From NCBI GenBank assembly GCA_052274345.1, contig DAVZGP010000013.1:1-64000 (forward strand): a stretch of DNA of 64,000 nt. Direction: 5' to 3'. Numbering within the stretch: the stretch's first letter is position 1; the number at the start of each line of letters is the position of its first letter. Below are positions 45,925-54,509 of the stretch, piece after piece. Origin of the DNA: Clostridium_AD sp937920395 (lineage in GTDB: Bacteria > Bacillota > Clostridia > Clostridiales > Clostridiaceae). The notes beneath the pieces are model-generated. The model saw only the letters and a program-made list of their open reading frames with translations. It was not told where the DNA came from and searched no databases. A program made the translations under genes and the position numbers.

Positions 45925-47475
45925 TTATACTATATATTTACTCACAATTTTATTAAATTCATTTATATTTTGTTTCATCCAAGTAGCAAAGTTTTTGCTT
46001 GAATTGTCTACAGCACTTGCAAGTTCAAATAAAAAATTTGGAACTTCCACTTGTTTAATATCACCATAGATTTTACTAAGCTTTGTTCTACCTATTCCAA
46101 GTTCCCCACCAAAATGTAATTCAAATACATTTATAAGTTCATTTTGAATATTTTTCTTTTTACCACGAAACCCAATTGTTCCTATTTCATGTACAGAGCA
46201 AGAATTAGTACATCCTGATATATGAACAGGAGGAAGTATATCTTTTGTAAAGTTTTTTTCTTTAAAATAACTTAAAATCTCATTTAAAGTGCTCTGACTT
46301 TCTAATATTCCCATTTGACATGTTGGAACTCCAATACAACAAGTTGAATATTCAAGTGAAGTATTTCCTCCCATTCCCACTGTTAAATCAAGTAATGTTT
46401 GAGCTTCTTCCCCATTAAGATTTCTAATATATAATCCTTCTGACATAGTTAGTCTTATTTCTACATCGTCCATATCTTCTATTTTATCTATTATTAGTTT
46501 TAAATTCTCTGTTTTTAATTGTCCTCCCATTGGATGAACATACACACTATATAAACCCATTTGTTTTTGTGAAATTAGTCTTATGTTTTTTACAGAAGTT
46601 TCAATGCCAGACTTATCATAAACCTTAGTTTCTACCTTAATTTTCAAATTACCTTCAGCCTTAACCTTCTCCAAATAGCTATTGTAACACTTTATGAATT
46701 TTTCATCGCCCATTCTTTCTTTAATATATCTTATACGGGCCTTTCCCTTGTTTACATAGTCACCTTCATTAATGAAAAGCTCAGTTAATGCTTCAACATG
46801 GTATAAAATATCTTCAGGCTTTATCAATTGACCACTTGAAACAGATAACCTTGAGTTATTTCCCATTCCACCACCTAAATATACCTTAAAATATTGGATT
46901 TCATTTTCAATAACAGCTAAAAAACCCAAATCAGTAGCCGTTACATGTGACTCATCCTTGTCGTTACTTGAGAATGCAACCTTGAATTTTCTAGGAAGCT
47001 TATATGTATATATCTTATTTAAAAAATGTTTCCCCACCGCAGTTGCATACGGTGATATATCGAAAACTTCATTTTTTTCTACACCAGATAATGGTGATGC
47101 AGAAACATTTCTAGGATAATTGCCACCTGAACCCCTTATGTACAATTCTTTATTTATTCCTTCCTTCATAATATTACAAACTTCATCTATAGTAATTCCA
47201 TGTAATTGCATTGCTTGACGAGTAGTTATATGTATACTTTCTACTTTATATCTATTTGCAAAATCATAAATTAATTTAAGATCCTTTATAGACGCTATTC
47301 CTGCCGGCATTCTAAATCTTGCCATAAATGTTTTTCCACTACGCTCGGCATATACTCCCATACCACCGGAAGCTCCCTTAAAATCCATCTTACTCAATTC
47401 GCCACTTAAAAACTTATTACCAAGTGCTCTAAACTCTTCAATTTCGGAAAAAAGGATCTCATTTAAATTATTCAT
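45925..47475 (-). CDS. Ferredoxin-type nitrite/sulfite reductase (siroheme, 4Fe-4S)
   Basis: About 516 residues with the two half-repeats of the family. Siroheme/cluster ligands are in CCIGVPTC and SGCTNSCSVHEIG, and the Arg/Lys-rich substrate region includes HITTRQAMQLHG. It reduces nitrite or sulfite by six electrons from ferredoxin; which one cannot be told. AAAGGA (47485-47490) sets the ATG at 47475, dropping 25 upstream codons. A LysR-type gene is divergent, about 120 bp away, and is the likely regulator. Confidence 0.88.
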   Translation of the reverse strand: MNNLNEILFSEIEEFRALGNKFLSGELSKMDFKGASGGMGVYAERSGKTFMARFRMPAGIASIKDLKLIYDFANRYKVESIHITTRQAMQLHGITIDEVCNIMKEGINKELYIRGSGGNYPRNVSASPLSGVEKNEVFDISPYATAVGKHFLNKIYTYKLPRKFKVAFSSNDKDESHVTATDLGFLAVIENEIQYFKVYLGGGMGNNSRLSVSSGQLIKPEDILYHVEALTELFINEGDYVNKGKARIRYIKERMGDEKFIKCYNSYLEKVKAEGNLKIKVETKVYDKSGIETSVKNIRLISQKQMGLYSVYVHPMGGQLKTENLKLIIDKIEDMDDVEIRLTMSEGLYIRNLNGEEAQTLLDLTVGMGGNTSLEYSTCCIGVPTCQMGILESQSTLNEILSYFKEKNFTKDILPPVHISGCTNSCSVHEIGTIGFRGKKKNIQNELINVFELHFGGELGIGRTKLSKIYGDIKQVEVPNFLFELASAVDNSSKNFATWMKQNINEFNKIVSKYIV

Positions 47476-47560
47476 TTGTATCATTCCTTTCATATTGCAA
47501 CATCCCTTTAAATATAGTATACTTGTTTTTAACCAATAAGTATAATACATGTTTTCTATA

Positions 47561-47574
47561 ATACTTATTAGTAT
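47561..47574. promoter_or_regulatory. Candidate LysR-type operator
   Basis: ATACT-TATT-AGTAT is a perfect inverted repeat in the divergent region; further AGTAT/ATACT half-sites occur at about 47516-47524 and 47538-47551, the multi-half-site layout expected for a LysR regulator. Confidence 0.5.
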
Positions 47575-47597
47575 TTATAATGGATAGGGTGATAATT

Positions 47598-48494
47598 TTG
47601 ATTGAGGAATTAAAAACTTTTATTACTGTTGTCGACAAAAAAAGCTTCACAAAAGCTGCAAATACTATCAACATATCTCAACCAAGTGTTAGTTTACACA
47701 TTAAACTTCTAGAGAAAAAATTTAATACAAGATTGATTGAAAGATCAAACAAACAAAGAAATATATTAATTACACAAACTGGAGAAATTTTATACAAAAA
47801 AGCTAAACAAATAATCTCTCTAATAGATGACACAAAAGATGAACTTGACAATTATCATAATTCCACATCAGGAACCTTAAAAATTGGTGCAAGCATGACT
47901 ATAGGTGAATTCTTACTTCCCTCAATACTAGGAGAATTTATTAAAGAGTTTCCAAACATAAAACTAGAAGTCGCTATTGAAAATACCCATAACATTTATG
48001 AAAAATTCAAAAACTATGATATTGATATTGCTTTAACTGAAGGCAGCGTACCTGCACATAACTATACCTCTAAAAATTTCTATAAAGATACAATGGTTAT
48101 TGTAACTCCAAATTCTTTTACCTATGATAAAAATATTGGACTTAAACCCAACTTGTCAAATCAAACTTGGATGCATAGAGAAGAAGGTTCTGGTACTGGT
48201 GAGTATCTAAATATTTTTTTAAATACAGAAGGTATATCACCAAAAAATTTTATTATACTTGGAAGTAATTATGCAATTAAAGAAGCTGTTAAAAATAATT
48301 TAGGTGTGACTTTCATCTCATCTTTAGTAGTTGCTGATGCTGCTACTAATAATGAGCTTAAAATTATAGCTACTGAGACAAAATACAATAGGTTTTTTTC
48401 TTACTTAGTTCATGAGAAAAACTTATCAAAGATTGCGACATTATTTGTTGAAAAACTAGAAAAGTTCAGCTGTAGAAATATTAAAAACCAATAA
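47598..48494 (+). CDS. LysR-family transcriptional regulator
   Basis: About 298 residues: N-terminal winged helix (LKTFITVVDKKSFTKAANTINISQPSVSLHIKLLEKKF) and a periplasmic-binding-protein-like effector domain (GTLKIGASMTIGEFLLPSIL and on). I choose the TTG at 47598 with AGGGTGAT upstream because it gives the normal LysR start (MIEELKTF); an ATG at 47580 would add six residues. It is divergent from the nitrite/sulfite reductase gene and probably controls it, sensing a nitrogen or sulfur metabolite. Confidence 0.9.
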   Translation: MIEELKTFITVVDKKSFTKAANTINISQPSVSLHIKLLEKKFNTRLIERSNKQRNILITQTGEILYKKAKQIISLIDDTKDELDNYHNSTSGTLKIGASMTIGEFLLPSILGEFIKEFPNIKLEVAIENTHNIYEKFKNYDIDIALTEGSVPAHNYTSKNFYKDTMVIVTPNSFTYDKNIGLKPNLSNQTWMHREEGSGTGEYLNIFLNTEGISPKNFIILGSNYAIKEAVKNNLGVTFISSLVVADAATNNELKIIATETKYNRFFSYLVHEKNLSKIATLFVEKLEKFSCRNIKNQ

Positions 48495-48528
48495 ATCTCG
48501 ATTAGAGAAATAAAAGGAGCTAACTTAA

Positions 48529-49965
48529 ATGAATAAAACTATAATGCAATTTTTTGAATGGAATTTACCACCCGATGGCGGACACTGGAACTTTTTAAAA
48601 GACCACAGTAAAACGTTAAGCGATGTTGGCATAGACACTCTTTGGCTTCCACCGGCCTATAAAGGTGCAGGAGGTAATAATGATGTAGGCTATGATGTTT
48701 ACGACTTATATGATCTTGGTGAATTTGACCAAAAGGGAACCGTGCGAACTAAACATGGTACAAAAGATGAATATATAAATGCAATAGATGAGGCTCATAA
48801 AAACGGCATTAAAATATTAGCAGATATAGTTCTTAACCAGAAGGGTGGAGCAGATGAAAGTGAATGGGTAAAAGCAGTTAAAGTTGACCCAAAAGATCGA
48901 AATAATAAAATATCTGGTGAATATGATATAAAGGCATGGACTAAATTCAACTTCGCTGGAAGAGGTAATAGTTATTCTGACTTTAAGTGGAATTGGGAAT
49001 GTTTTGATGGTGTAGATTGGGACCAGAACAAAAAAGAAAGTGCTATTTTTGAATTCACCGGCCTTGGTAAAGCCTGGGATTCTGAGGTAGATGATGAAAA
49101 TGGTAACTATGATTTCCTTATGCTTTCAGATATAGATGTTAGTTCCCCTGCAGTTTACGATGAACTTTTAAAATGGGCATTATGGTATGTTGAAATCGCA
49201 CACCTTGACGGATTTAGATTAGATGCACTAAAACATATAGGATTTGAATTTTTTACAAAGCTGATTAATGAAATAAGAAATATTACAAAGAAAGAGCTTT
49301 TTACAGTAGGTGAATATTGGGACAATGATATTAACACTTTGAAAAAGTATATCGAAAATACTTCCCATATATTTAATGTTTTCGATGTACCACTTCACTA
49401 TAATTTTTTAACAGCTGCAAATCAAAAGGAAAACTATGATTTAAGAAACTTAATGTCAAATACATTAATAAGTTGTTATCCGGAGAACTCAGTAACTTTT
49501 GTGGATAATCATGATACCCAACCTGGACAATCTCTTGAATCTTGGGTAGATAATTCATTTAAACTGCAAGCATATACTTTTATTTTAACAAGGAAAGAGG
49601 GTATACCTTGTGTATTCTTCGGAGATTACTACGGAATGCCAACTAATTCTATACCACCACTAAAAAATGAACTAGATAACTTATTAAGAGCTAGGCGAGA
49701 TTTTGCATATGGATGGCAGCATGATTATTTCGATGATGCACATCTTGTAGGATGGACAAGGGAAAAAGGACTCGCTGCATTAATTTCTAATATAAATAAT
49801 GGTGGTTCTAAAAAAATGTTTGTTGGAGAAAATTTATCAGGTAAATCATTTGTAGATATAACTGGCAATGTTTCTGGAGAGATTATAATCGCAGAAGATG
49901 GCAATGGTGAATTTACTGTTAATGGGAATTCCTATTCAGTTTGGTGCATTATTAAAAAAGATTAA
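48529..49965 (+). CDS. Intracellular alpha-amylase (GH13)
   Basis: 478 residues without a signal peptide, hence cytoplasmic, as for the GH13_5 amylases that act on glycogen or imported maltodextrin. Catalytic residues are Asp232 (GFRLDALKH), Glu262 (FTVGEYW) and Asp329 (FVDNHD). The conserved region I, normally DxVxNH, reads DIVLNQ, so the His is Gln104. AAAGGAG precedes the ATG. It is monocistronic with a terminator, 34 bp after the LysR gene. Confidence 0.93.
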   Translation: MNKTIMQFFEWNLPPDGGHWNFLKDHSKTLSDVGIDTLWLPPAYKGAGGNNDVGYDVYDLYDLGEFDQKGTVRTKHGTKDEYINAIDEAHKNGIKILADIVLNQKGGADESEWVKAVKVDPKDRNNKISGEYDIKAWTKFNFAGRGNSYSDFKWNWECFDGVDWDQNKKESAIFEFTGLGKAWDSEVDDENGNYDFLMLSDIDVSSPAVYDELLKWALWYVEIAHLDGFRLDALKHIGFEFFTKLINEIRNITKKELFTVGEYWDNDINTLKKYIENTSHIFNVFDVPLHYNFLTAANQKENYDLRNLMSNTLISCYPENSVTFVDNHDTQPGQSLESWVDNSFKLQAYTFILTRKEGIPCVFFGDYYGMPTNSIPPLKNELDNLLRARRDFAYGWQHDYFDDAHLVGWTREKGLAALISNINNGGSKKMFVGENLSGKSFVDITGNVSGEIIIAEDGNGEFTVNGNSYSVWCIIKKD

Positions 49966-50006
49966 TCAGATCCTTAATCGCTGAATAATAAGTAATATAT
50001 GCCCCC

Positions 50007-50038
50007 AGCCTGTGTTATCACAGGTTGCTTCTTTTTTA
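50007..50038 (+). terminator. Terminator after the amylase gene
   Basis: An 8-bp stem with one G-T pair (50007-50014 with 50019-50026), TTAT loop and a T run. Confidence 0.8.
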
Positions 50039-50053
50039 TACCGAATAACAATG

Positions 50054-51277
50054 TTATAATTTGTTAGTTTTAACTACTCTGTTTACATATAAACTAGGAA
50101 TTACCGCATACATAGCTGCTGCCTTGACTAACTCGCTCTTTAAAGTTCGCTCATTTGGAGAATGTGCCTCGTCCTCATTACCAGGTCCAAAACCAATACA
50201 TGGTATATCATATCTACCCATAATTGAAGCACCATTTGTAGAAAATGTCCATTTATCAACTAGTGGTTCCTCATTAAATAAAGCTTCATAACCTTCTACT
50301 AAAGTTTCACAAACTGGGTGATCAACATCTAAGCGCCAAGTTGGAAAATAAGCAGCTGTAGGATAAATAACTCCCTTATAAGAAGCTTTCTCATAATCAT
50401 ATATAGAAACTTCAGCCTTCATATTTTTAATTGAAGAAAGATTTTTAATTTGATCTAAGGCATAATCATAACTTTCTTTTCCTGTTAACCTTCTATTAAT
50501 TGATATGGTGCAACTATCCGCCACCGCACATCTTGAAGGCGAAGTGAAAAATATTTCAGAAACAGCAAGTGTCCCTCTTCCTAAAAAATTATCGCAGGGC
50601 AAAAGCTCATTAAGCTCTTTTAATTCGTTTAATATGGGAGCCATTTTATATATAGCATTAACCCCTCTATCTTGTGATGAGCCATTACAACTTGTTCCAT
50701 GAGTAACTACTCTTATCTCCATACGTCCCCTATGTCCTCTATATATATTGCAAGAAGTAGGTTCAGTAATTACAACAAATTCAGGTTCAATTTTATCTTC
50801 ATTTATCATATATTGCCAGCAAAGTCCTTCGCACTCCTCTTCTTGGACTGTACCTGTAATTAATAAGGTATAGTCACCATGCATGTCCAATTCTTTAATA
50901 ATCTTTGCTCCATAAACCATAGATGCCATACCGCCCTTTTGATCACTCCCACCACGTCCTATGATTACTTCCATATCTTCATACCCTTTATATGGATCGT
51001 ACTGCCATAAATCTTTATCCCCAAGCCCTACTGTATCTACATGTGCATCCATAGCAATAATATGGCTTCCATGACCTATCGACCCTATTATGTTACCCAT
51101 TTTATCTATTTCTATCTTATCAAAACCAACCTTTTTCATTTCTTCACTAATTCTTGCTATAATACGTCCTTCATTACAACTCTCACTTGGAATAGCAATC
51201 ATATCGCGAAGAAACCTTGATATGTCACCTTTGTACTCTTCTGCTTTCTGTAATACCCTTTGAAAATCAATGTTCAT
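50054..51277 (-). CDS. ygeY: YgeY-type M20 metallo-hydrolase
   Basis: 407 residues of the M20 fold: metal ligands in AMDAHVDTVG and GRGGSDQKGG, the general base in VQEEECEG, and PGNEDEAHSPNER with the last metal His. It matches the YgeY group, often linked to purine or selenium-dependent hydrolase gene clusters, though no such genes lie here. In the dimerisation domain the usual SCHGS is SCNGS. GAAGGAGG precedes the ATG. It is the last gene of a likely minus-strand cluster with the 2-hydroxyacid dehydrogenase, 210 bp apart. Confidence 0.85.
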   Translation of the reverse strand: MNIDFQRVLQKAEEYKGDISRFLRDMIAIPSESCNEGRIIARISEEMKKVGFDKIEIDKMGNIIGSIGHGSHIIAMDAHVDTVGLGDKDLWQYDPYKGYEDMEVIIGRGGSDQKGGMASMVYGAKIIKELDMHGDYTLLITGTVQEEECEGLCWQYMINEDKIEPEFVVITEPTSCNIYRGHRGRMEIRVVTHGTSCNGSSQDRGVNAIYKMAPILNELKELNELLPCDNFLGRGTLAVSEIFFTSPSRCAVADSCTISINRRLTGKESYDYALDQIKNLSSIKNMKAEVSIYDYEKASYKGVIYPTAAYFPTWRLDVDHPVCETLVEGYEALFNEEPLVDKWTFSTNGASIMGRYDIPCIGFGPGNEDEAHSPNERTLKSELVKAAAMYAVIPSLYVNRVVKTNKL

Positions 51278-51488
51278 TGTAAAGCCTCCTTCAATTTATC
51301 TATATTGTAAATAAAAAGTGCCTCAATTTAAGCTTAACAAATAACAAAAGTATATATTTCATAAAATATATTGCTATAAATATATTCTATGAAATATATA
51401 CCTTCAAAAGAACTAAATATTATTAATATTCTCAAATAATAAAGCACTTACATTCCCTGCTTTAAATGTAAATGCTTTAATAATAAAA

Positions 51489-52466
51489 CTATTTTAATAC
51501 ATCCGTATTAACACAAGTATCAGGAATTTCACCATTTAGGACTTTGATAATACTTTTAGCTGCAACTAGTCCCATCTTTGTTCTTGTTTCCATTGTAGCT
51601 GAAGAAATACGAGGAACAATTGAAACATTGTACATATCTAGAAGTTCTGGTTCAATATTGGGTTCATGTTCAAACACGTCAAGTCCCGCTCCCCATATTT
51701 CACCATATTTAAGGGCTTTAACCAATGCTTTTTCGTCAATTACTGGACCACTACATGTATTAACAATAACTGAAGTATTTTTCATCATAGAAAATTCTTT
51801 CTCTCCTATATAATGATTGGTGGAAGGTAAAAGTGGTACATGTAATGATATAAAATCAGATTCGCAAAGCAAATCTTCTTTATCTACATAAATAGCGCCA
51901 AGTTCTTTTTCCATTTTATAATTTCTAACTATATCAGTATATAGTATTTTCATATCAAAGGCCTTAGCTTTCTTTGCGAAGTTAAACCCAATTCTCCCTG
52001 CCCCTACAACGCCTAATGTCTTGCCAGTAATTTCACGTCCGAGAAACATCATAGGATCACAAGACTCATAAGCACCATTTCTTGTGAACTTATCCGCTGC
52101 TACGATTCTTCTAGACACAACCATGAGAAGTGTCCACGCAAGATCTGCAGTAGCGTCATCTAATACGCAGGGAGTGTTTGTAATTATTATTCCCTGTTTG
52201 GTAGCCGTAGCTATATCAATATTGCTATAACCAACACCGTAATTAGCAAAAATTTTGCATTTATCCCCTGCTGACTCAAGTACCTCTTTATCTATATTAT
52301 CAGTTAAAAGACATAAAACAGCATCCTTACCTTTTACCTGCTCAACAAGTTCTTCTCTTAACAAACCTCTATCAAAAGGATTTATTTCTACATCAAAATA
52401 CTTTTTTAAAAGTTCAATAGCCTCATCTGGAATTCTTCTTGTTACGTAAACTCTTTTTTTATCCAT
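51489..52466 (-). CDS. D-2-hydroxyacid dehydrogenase-like protein lacking catalytic Arg and His
   Basis: 325 residues with the family fold: NAD motif GAGRIG (155-160) and the catalytic Glu268 in DVFEHEP. But the catalytic Arg of the usual NxxRG is Ser239 (NTCSG), and the catalytic His of PHxxSAT is Arg286 (PRISSAT). The spacing Arg-29-Glu-18-His is exactly kept, so the sites are correctly aligned. Dehydrogenase activity is therefore doubtful; it could be a binding protein or use another reaction. AGGAGGT precedes the ATG. It sits 36 bp after the nuclease-like gene in the same direction. Confidence 0.85.
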   Translation of the reverse strand: MDKKRVYVTRRIPDEAIELLKKYFDVEINPFDRGLLREELVEQVKGKDAVLCLLTDNIDKEVLESAGDKCKIFANYGVGYSNIDIATATKQGIIITNTPCVLDDATADLAWTLLMVVSRRIVAADKFTRNGAYESCDPMMFLGREITGKTLGVVGAGRIGFNFAKKAKAFDMKILYTDIVRNYKMEKELGAIYVDKEDLLCESDFISLHVPLLPSTNHYIGEKEFSMMKNTSVIVNTCSGPVIDEKALVKALKYGEIWGAGLDVFEHEPNIEPELLDMYNVSIVPRISSATMETRTKMGLVAAKSIIKVLNGEIPDTCVNTDVLK

Positions 52467-52502
52467 AGCTTTTACCTCCTATAAATACTAACCGCTTTAA
52501 TT

Positions 52503-53213
52503 TCACAGCCTTTCAAATATAAGTTCATTTTTAATTTTCCCTATTTCTTTTATAATCTTCATTTTTCTAAAACAATATGTTATTTTCCTTGCCTTCTTTT
52601 CAGGAATTTTCAATATTTTTGCCAAGTTTTTGTTTGTAAAATTTCCTGGTAATTCGTCTGGCAAAAATATAAAGAAATCCTTATCCTCTTTAAAAGTAAC
52701 TTTCTCAATTACCTCTAAAAGTTTATGATCTATTATGCTTACACCTTTTCTTCTCCAACTTCCTTTACCATCCTTGCATCTTATCTCTTCTTCTTTAATC
52801 ATTAAAATTTCCAATATAAAATTATCTGATCCCATTAAATCAGGTATCCTAATCAATTCATCAAATAGATCAACTAATTTACCCTTTTTAGGCGACTTTC
52901 TTCTACTAATTACTACATTCGATTGTTCTTTAGTTACTATATATTTTTCTGTAGCTATAGGATGTACTAACATTACCTTATTATACTTAACTAATTCTCT
53001 AAGTTTATTACGAATTGCACTAAAGTTTTTTGTTTGTATTTCAATTAACGAATCTTCTCTCACTAAATCAATTACATATTTATCTAATTTGACCTCAAAT
53101 CTATCTCCATCAGTAACATACCACTGTTTAATGGCTGAATGCAAAGACTTCTCATTTTTTATATTAATTCCATTTTGCTCGTAAATTAATACTTTCTCTT
53201 CTACTTGTCCCAT
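52503..53213 (-). CDS. Uncharacterised nuclease-like protein with winged-helix tail
   Basis: 236 residues. The N-terminal half has the pattern of a PD-(D/E)xK-like core: LHSAIKQWY, then GDRFEVKLDKYVIDLV and LIEIQTKNFSAIRNKL, where Asp and the ExQ pair sit on adjacent strands. SRRKSPKKG and the GKGSWRRKGVSIID motif follow, and the C-terminus looks like a winged helix (FTNKNLAKILKIPEKKARK). I recall this whole layout in many bacteria as a conserved protein of unknown function. Nuclease activity is inferred only from the motif. A GGTAGGAG site precedes the ATG. Confidence 0.65.
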   Translation of the reverse strand: MGQVEEKVLIYEQNGINIKNEKSLHSAIKQWYVTDGDRFEVKLDKYVIDLVREDSLIEIQTKNFSAIRNKLRELVKYNKVMLVHPIATEKYIVTKEQSNVVISRRKSPKKGKLVDLFDELIRIPDLMGSDNFILEILMIKEEEIRCKDGKGSWRRKGVSIIDHKLLEVIEKVTFKEDKDFFIFLPDELPGNFTNKNLAKILKIPEKKARKITYCFRKMKIIKEIGKIKNELIFERL

Positions 53214-53458
53214 TTTTCTCCTACCTCTTAAATAATCTTCTAATTTTTAGTTAAATTAAATAATCTACTTCTTGTATTTATATATTGATTATAACAGAAT
53301 TGTTATATAAATAAAATTCCAGATGTAAAATAAAGGTATCTGAATAATAAAACTCATTAAAACATATAACAAGTTAATATACTAATATTTTATAAACAAA
53401 TACCAATTGTGTATCAAAACATAATATAAAATAATATAATACTAAAAGGTGATGAAAT

Positions 53459-53950
53459 ATGAAAATTGTGATATTATCTGATACGCATGCAAAAAAACAT
53501 AATGATAAACTTTTTAAATTAATAGACAGTTTATTTAGAGAAGCCGATATGATTATTCATGCAGGTGATTATATTTCACCAAGTGTTGTATCGAAATTAA
53601 AAGAGCATCAGAACTTCGTTGGAGTATGGGGAAATAATGATAAACATTATATAAGAAGTATATTAAAAGAGAAAGAAATATTATCTATAGAAGGTTATAA
53701 AATCGGTTTATATCATGGTCATGGCACTAGTAAAAACACACTAACTACAGCATATGATAAATTTATTGATGATAAGGTAGATATAATAATCTTCGGACAC
53801 ACCCATCAACCACTTATATTAACCAAAAATAAAGTGCTTATGATTAATCCCGGTTCACCCTCCTGCAAACGACGTGAGCCATGGTATTCTTATGTTATTT
53901 TAGAAATTGAAAATAAAAAAATAGATGTTCATTTAAAATTTTTCAACTGA
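53459..53950 (+). CDS. YfcE/MJ0936-family metallophosphoesterase
   Basis: 163 residues of the small calcineurin-like fold: ILSDTHA, HAGDYIS, WGNNDKH, LYHGHG and FGHTHQP give all metal ligands. Family members hydrolyse phosphodiesters in vitro; the physiological substrate is unknown. AAGGTGATG precedes the ATG. It ends at a shared bidirectional terminator. Confidence 0.93.
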   Translation: MKIVILSDTHAKKHNDKLFKLIDSLFREADMIIHAGDYISPSVVSKLKEHQNFVGVWGNNDKHYIRSILKEKEILSIEGYKIGLYHGHGTSKNTLTTAYDKFIDDKVDIIIFGHTHQPLILTKNKVLMINPGSPSCKRREPWYSYVILEIENKKIDVHLKFFN

Positions 53951-53984
53951 CATTATAAATATTACAAGTTTTAACTATAAAAAC

Positions 53985-54012
53985 AGCCCTACCAATGTAA
54001 TTTGGTAGGGCT
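53985..54012. terminator. Bidirectional terminator
   Basis: A perfect 11-bp stem AGCCCTACCAA (53985-53995) with its complement (54002-54012), between convergent genes. Confidence 0.85.
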
Positions 54013-54030
54013 ATCTTGTTTATGATTATG

Positions 54031-54243
54031 TTAATCTTCTTCTACTTCTGTAACTTCATATCCTACTTCTTCAATAGCTTCTGTGATATCATTATCAGTT
54101 GTTTCATCCTCAAACTCTGCTACTGCAAATTTTTCTTCTAAATCAACCTTTACTTTAGTAGCTCCGATATCAAGTAGTGCTTCCTTTACATGACTTACAC
54201 AATGTGAACAGCTCATTCCATCAATATATATTTTTTTCTTCAT
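54031..54243 (-). CDS. Second CopZ-like copper chaperone
   Basis: 70 residues, one HMA domain with GMSCSHC (Cys12, Cys15), clearly a paralogue of the copZ product at 36488. It stands alone, without a nearby ATPase or CsoR box, and its C-terminus is more acidic. It may serve another metal site or act as an extra buffer. AAAGGGG precedes the ATG. Confidence 0.92.
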   Translation of the reverse strand: MKKKIYIDGMSCSHCVSHVKEALLDIGATKVKVDLEEKFAVAEFEDETTDNDITEAIEEVGYEVTEVEED

Positions 54244-54509
54244 TTATAATTCCCCTTTCAATTCTTTAATTTACATTGTTATATATTTATACTTAAATTA
54301 TAATTATATACTTATTAAGCTAACATAAACTTATATTCGTCCCTAAATACCTTTTGTCTATATGCATTTAATAAATGTTTTTTCTTTTATTTTATTTTAC
54401 TTGTTTTGTAATTTCAAACAAATTGTAGCATGTTAATTGTCACTATACAAGTTTTTACATGATTTATTTATTTTATTATTAATATTAAAAATATATATTA
54501 AATAATCTT

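Noticed and set aside
54244..54509. Region between hydF and the second CopZ-like gene searched for a CsoR box or RNA gene
   Set aside because: Only AT-rich sequence; no GC-rich inverted repeat and no structured RNA could be recognised.
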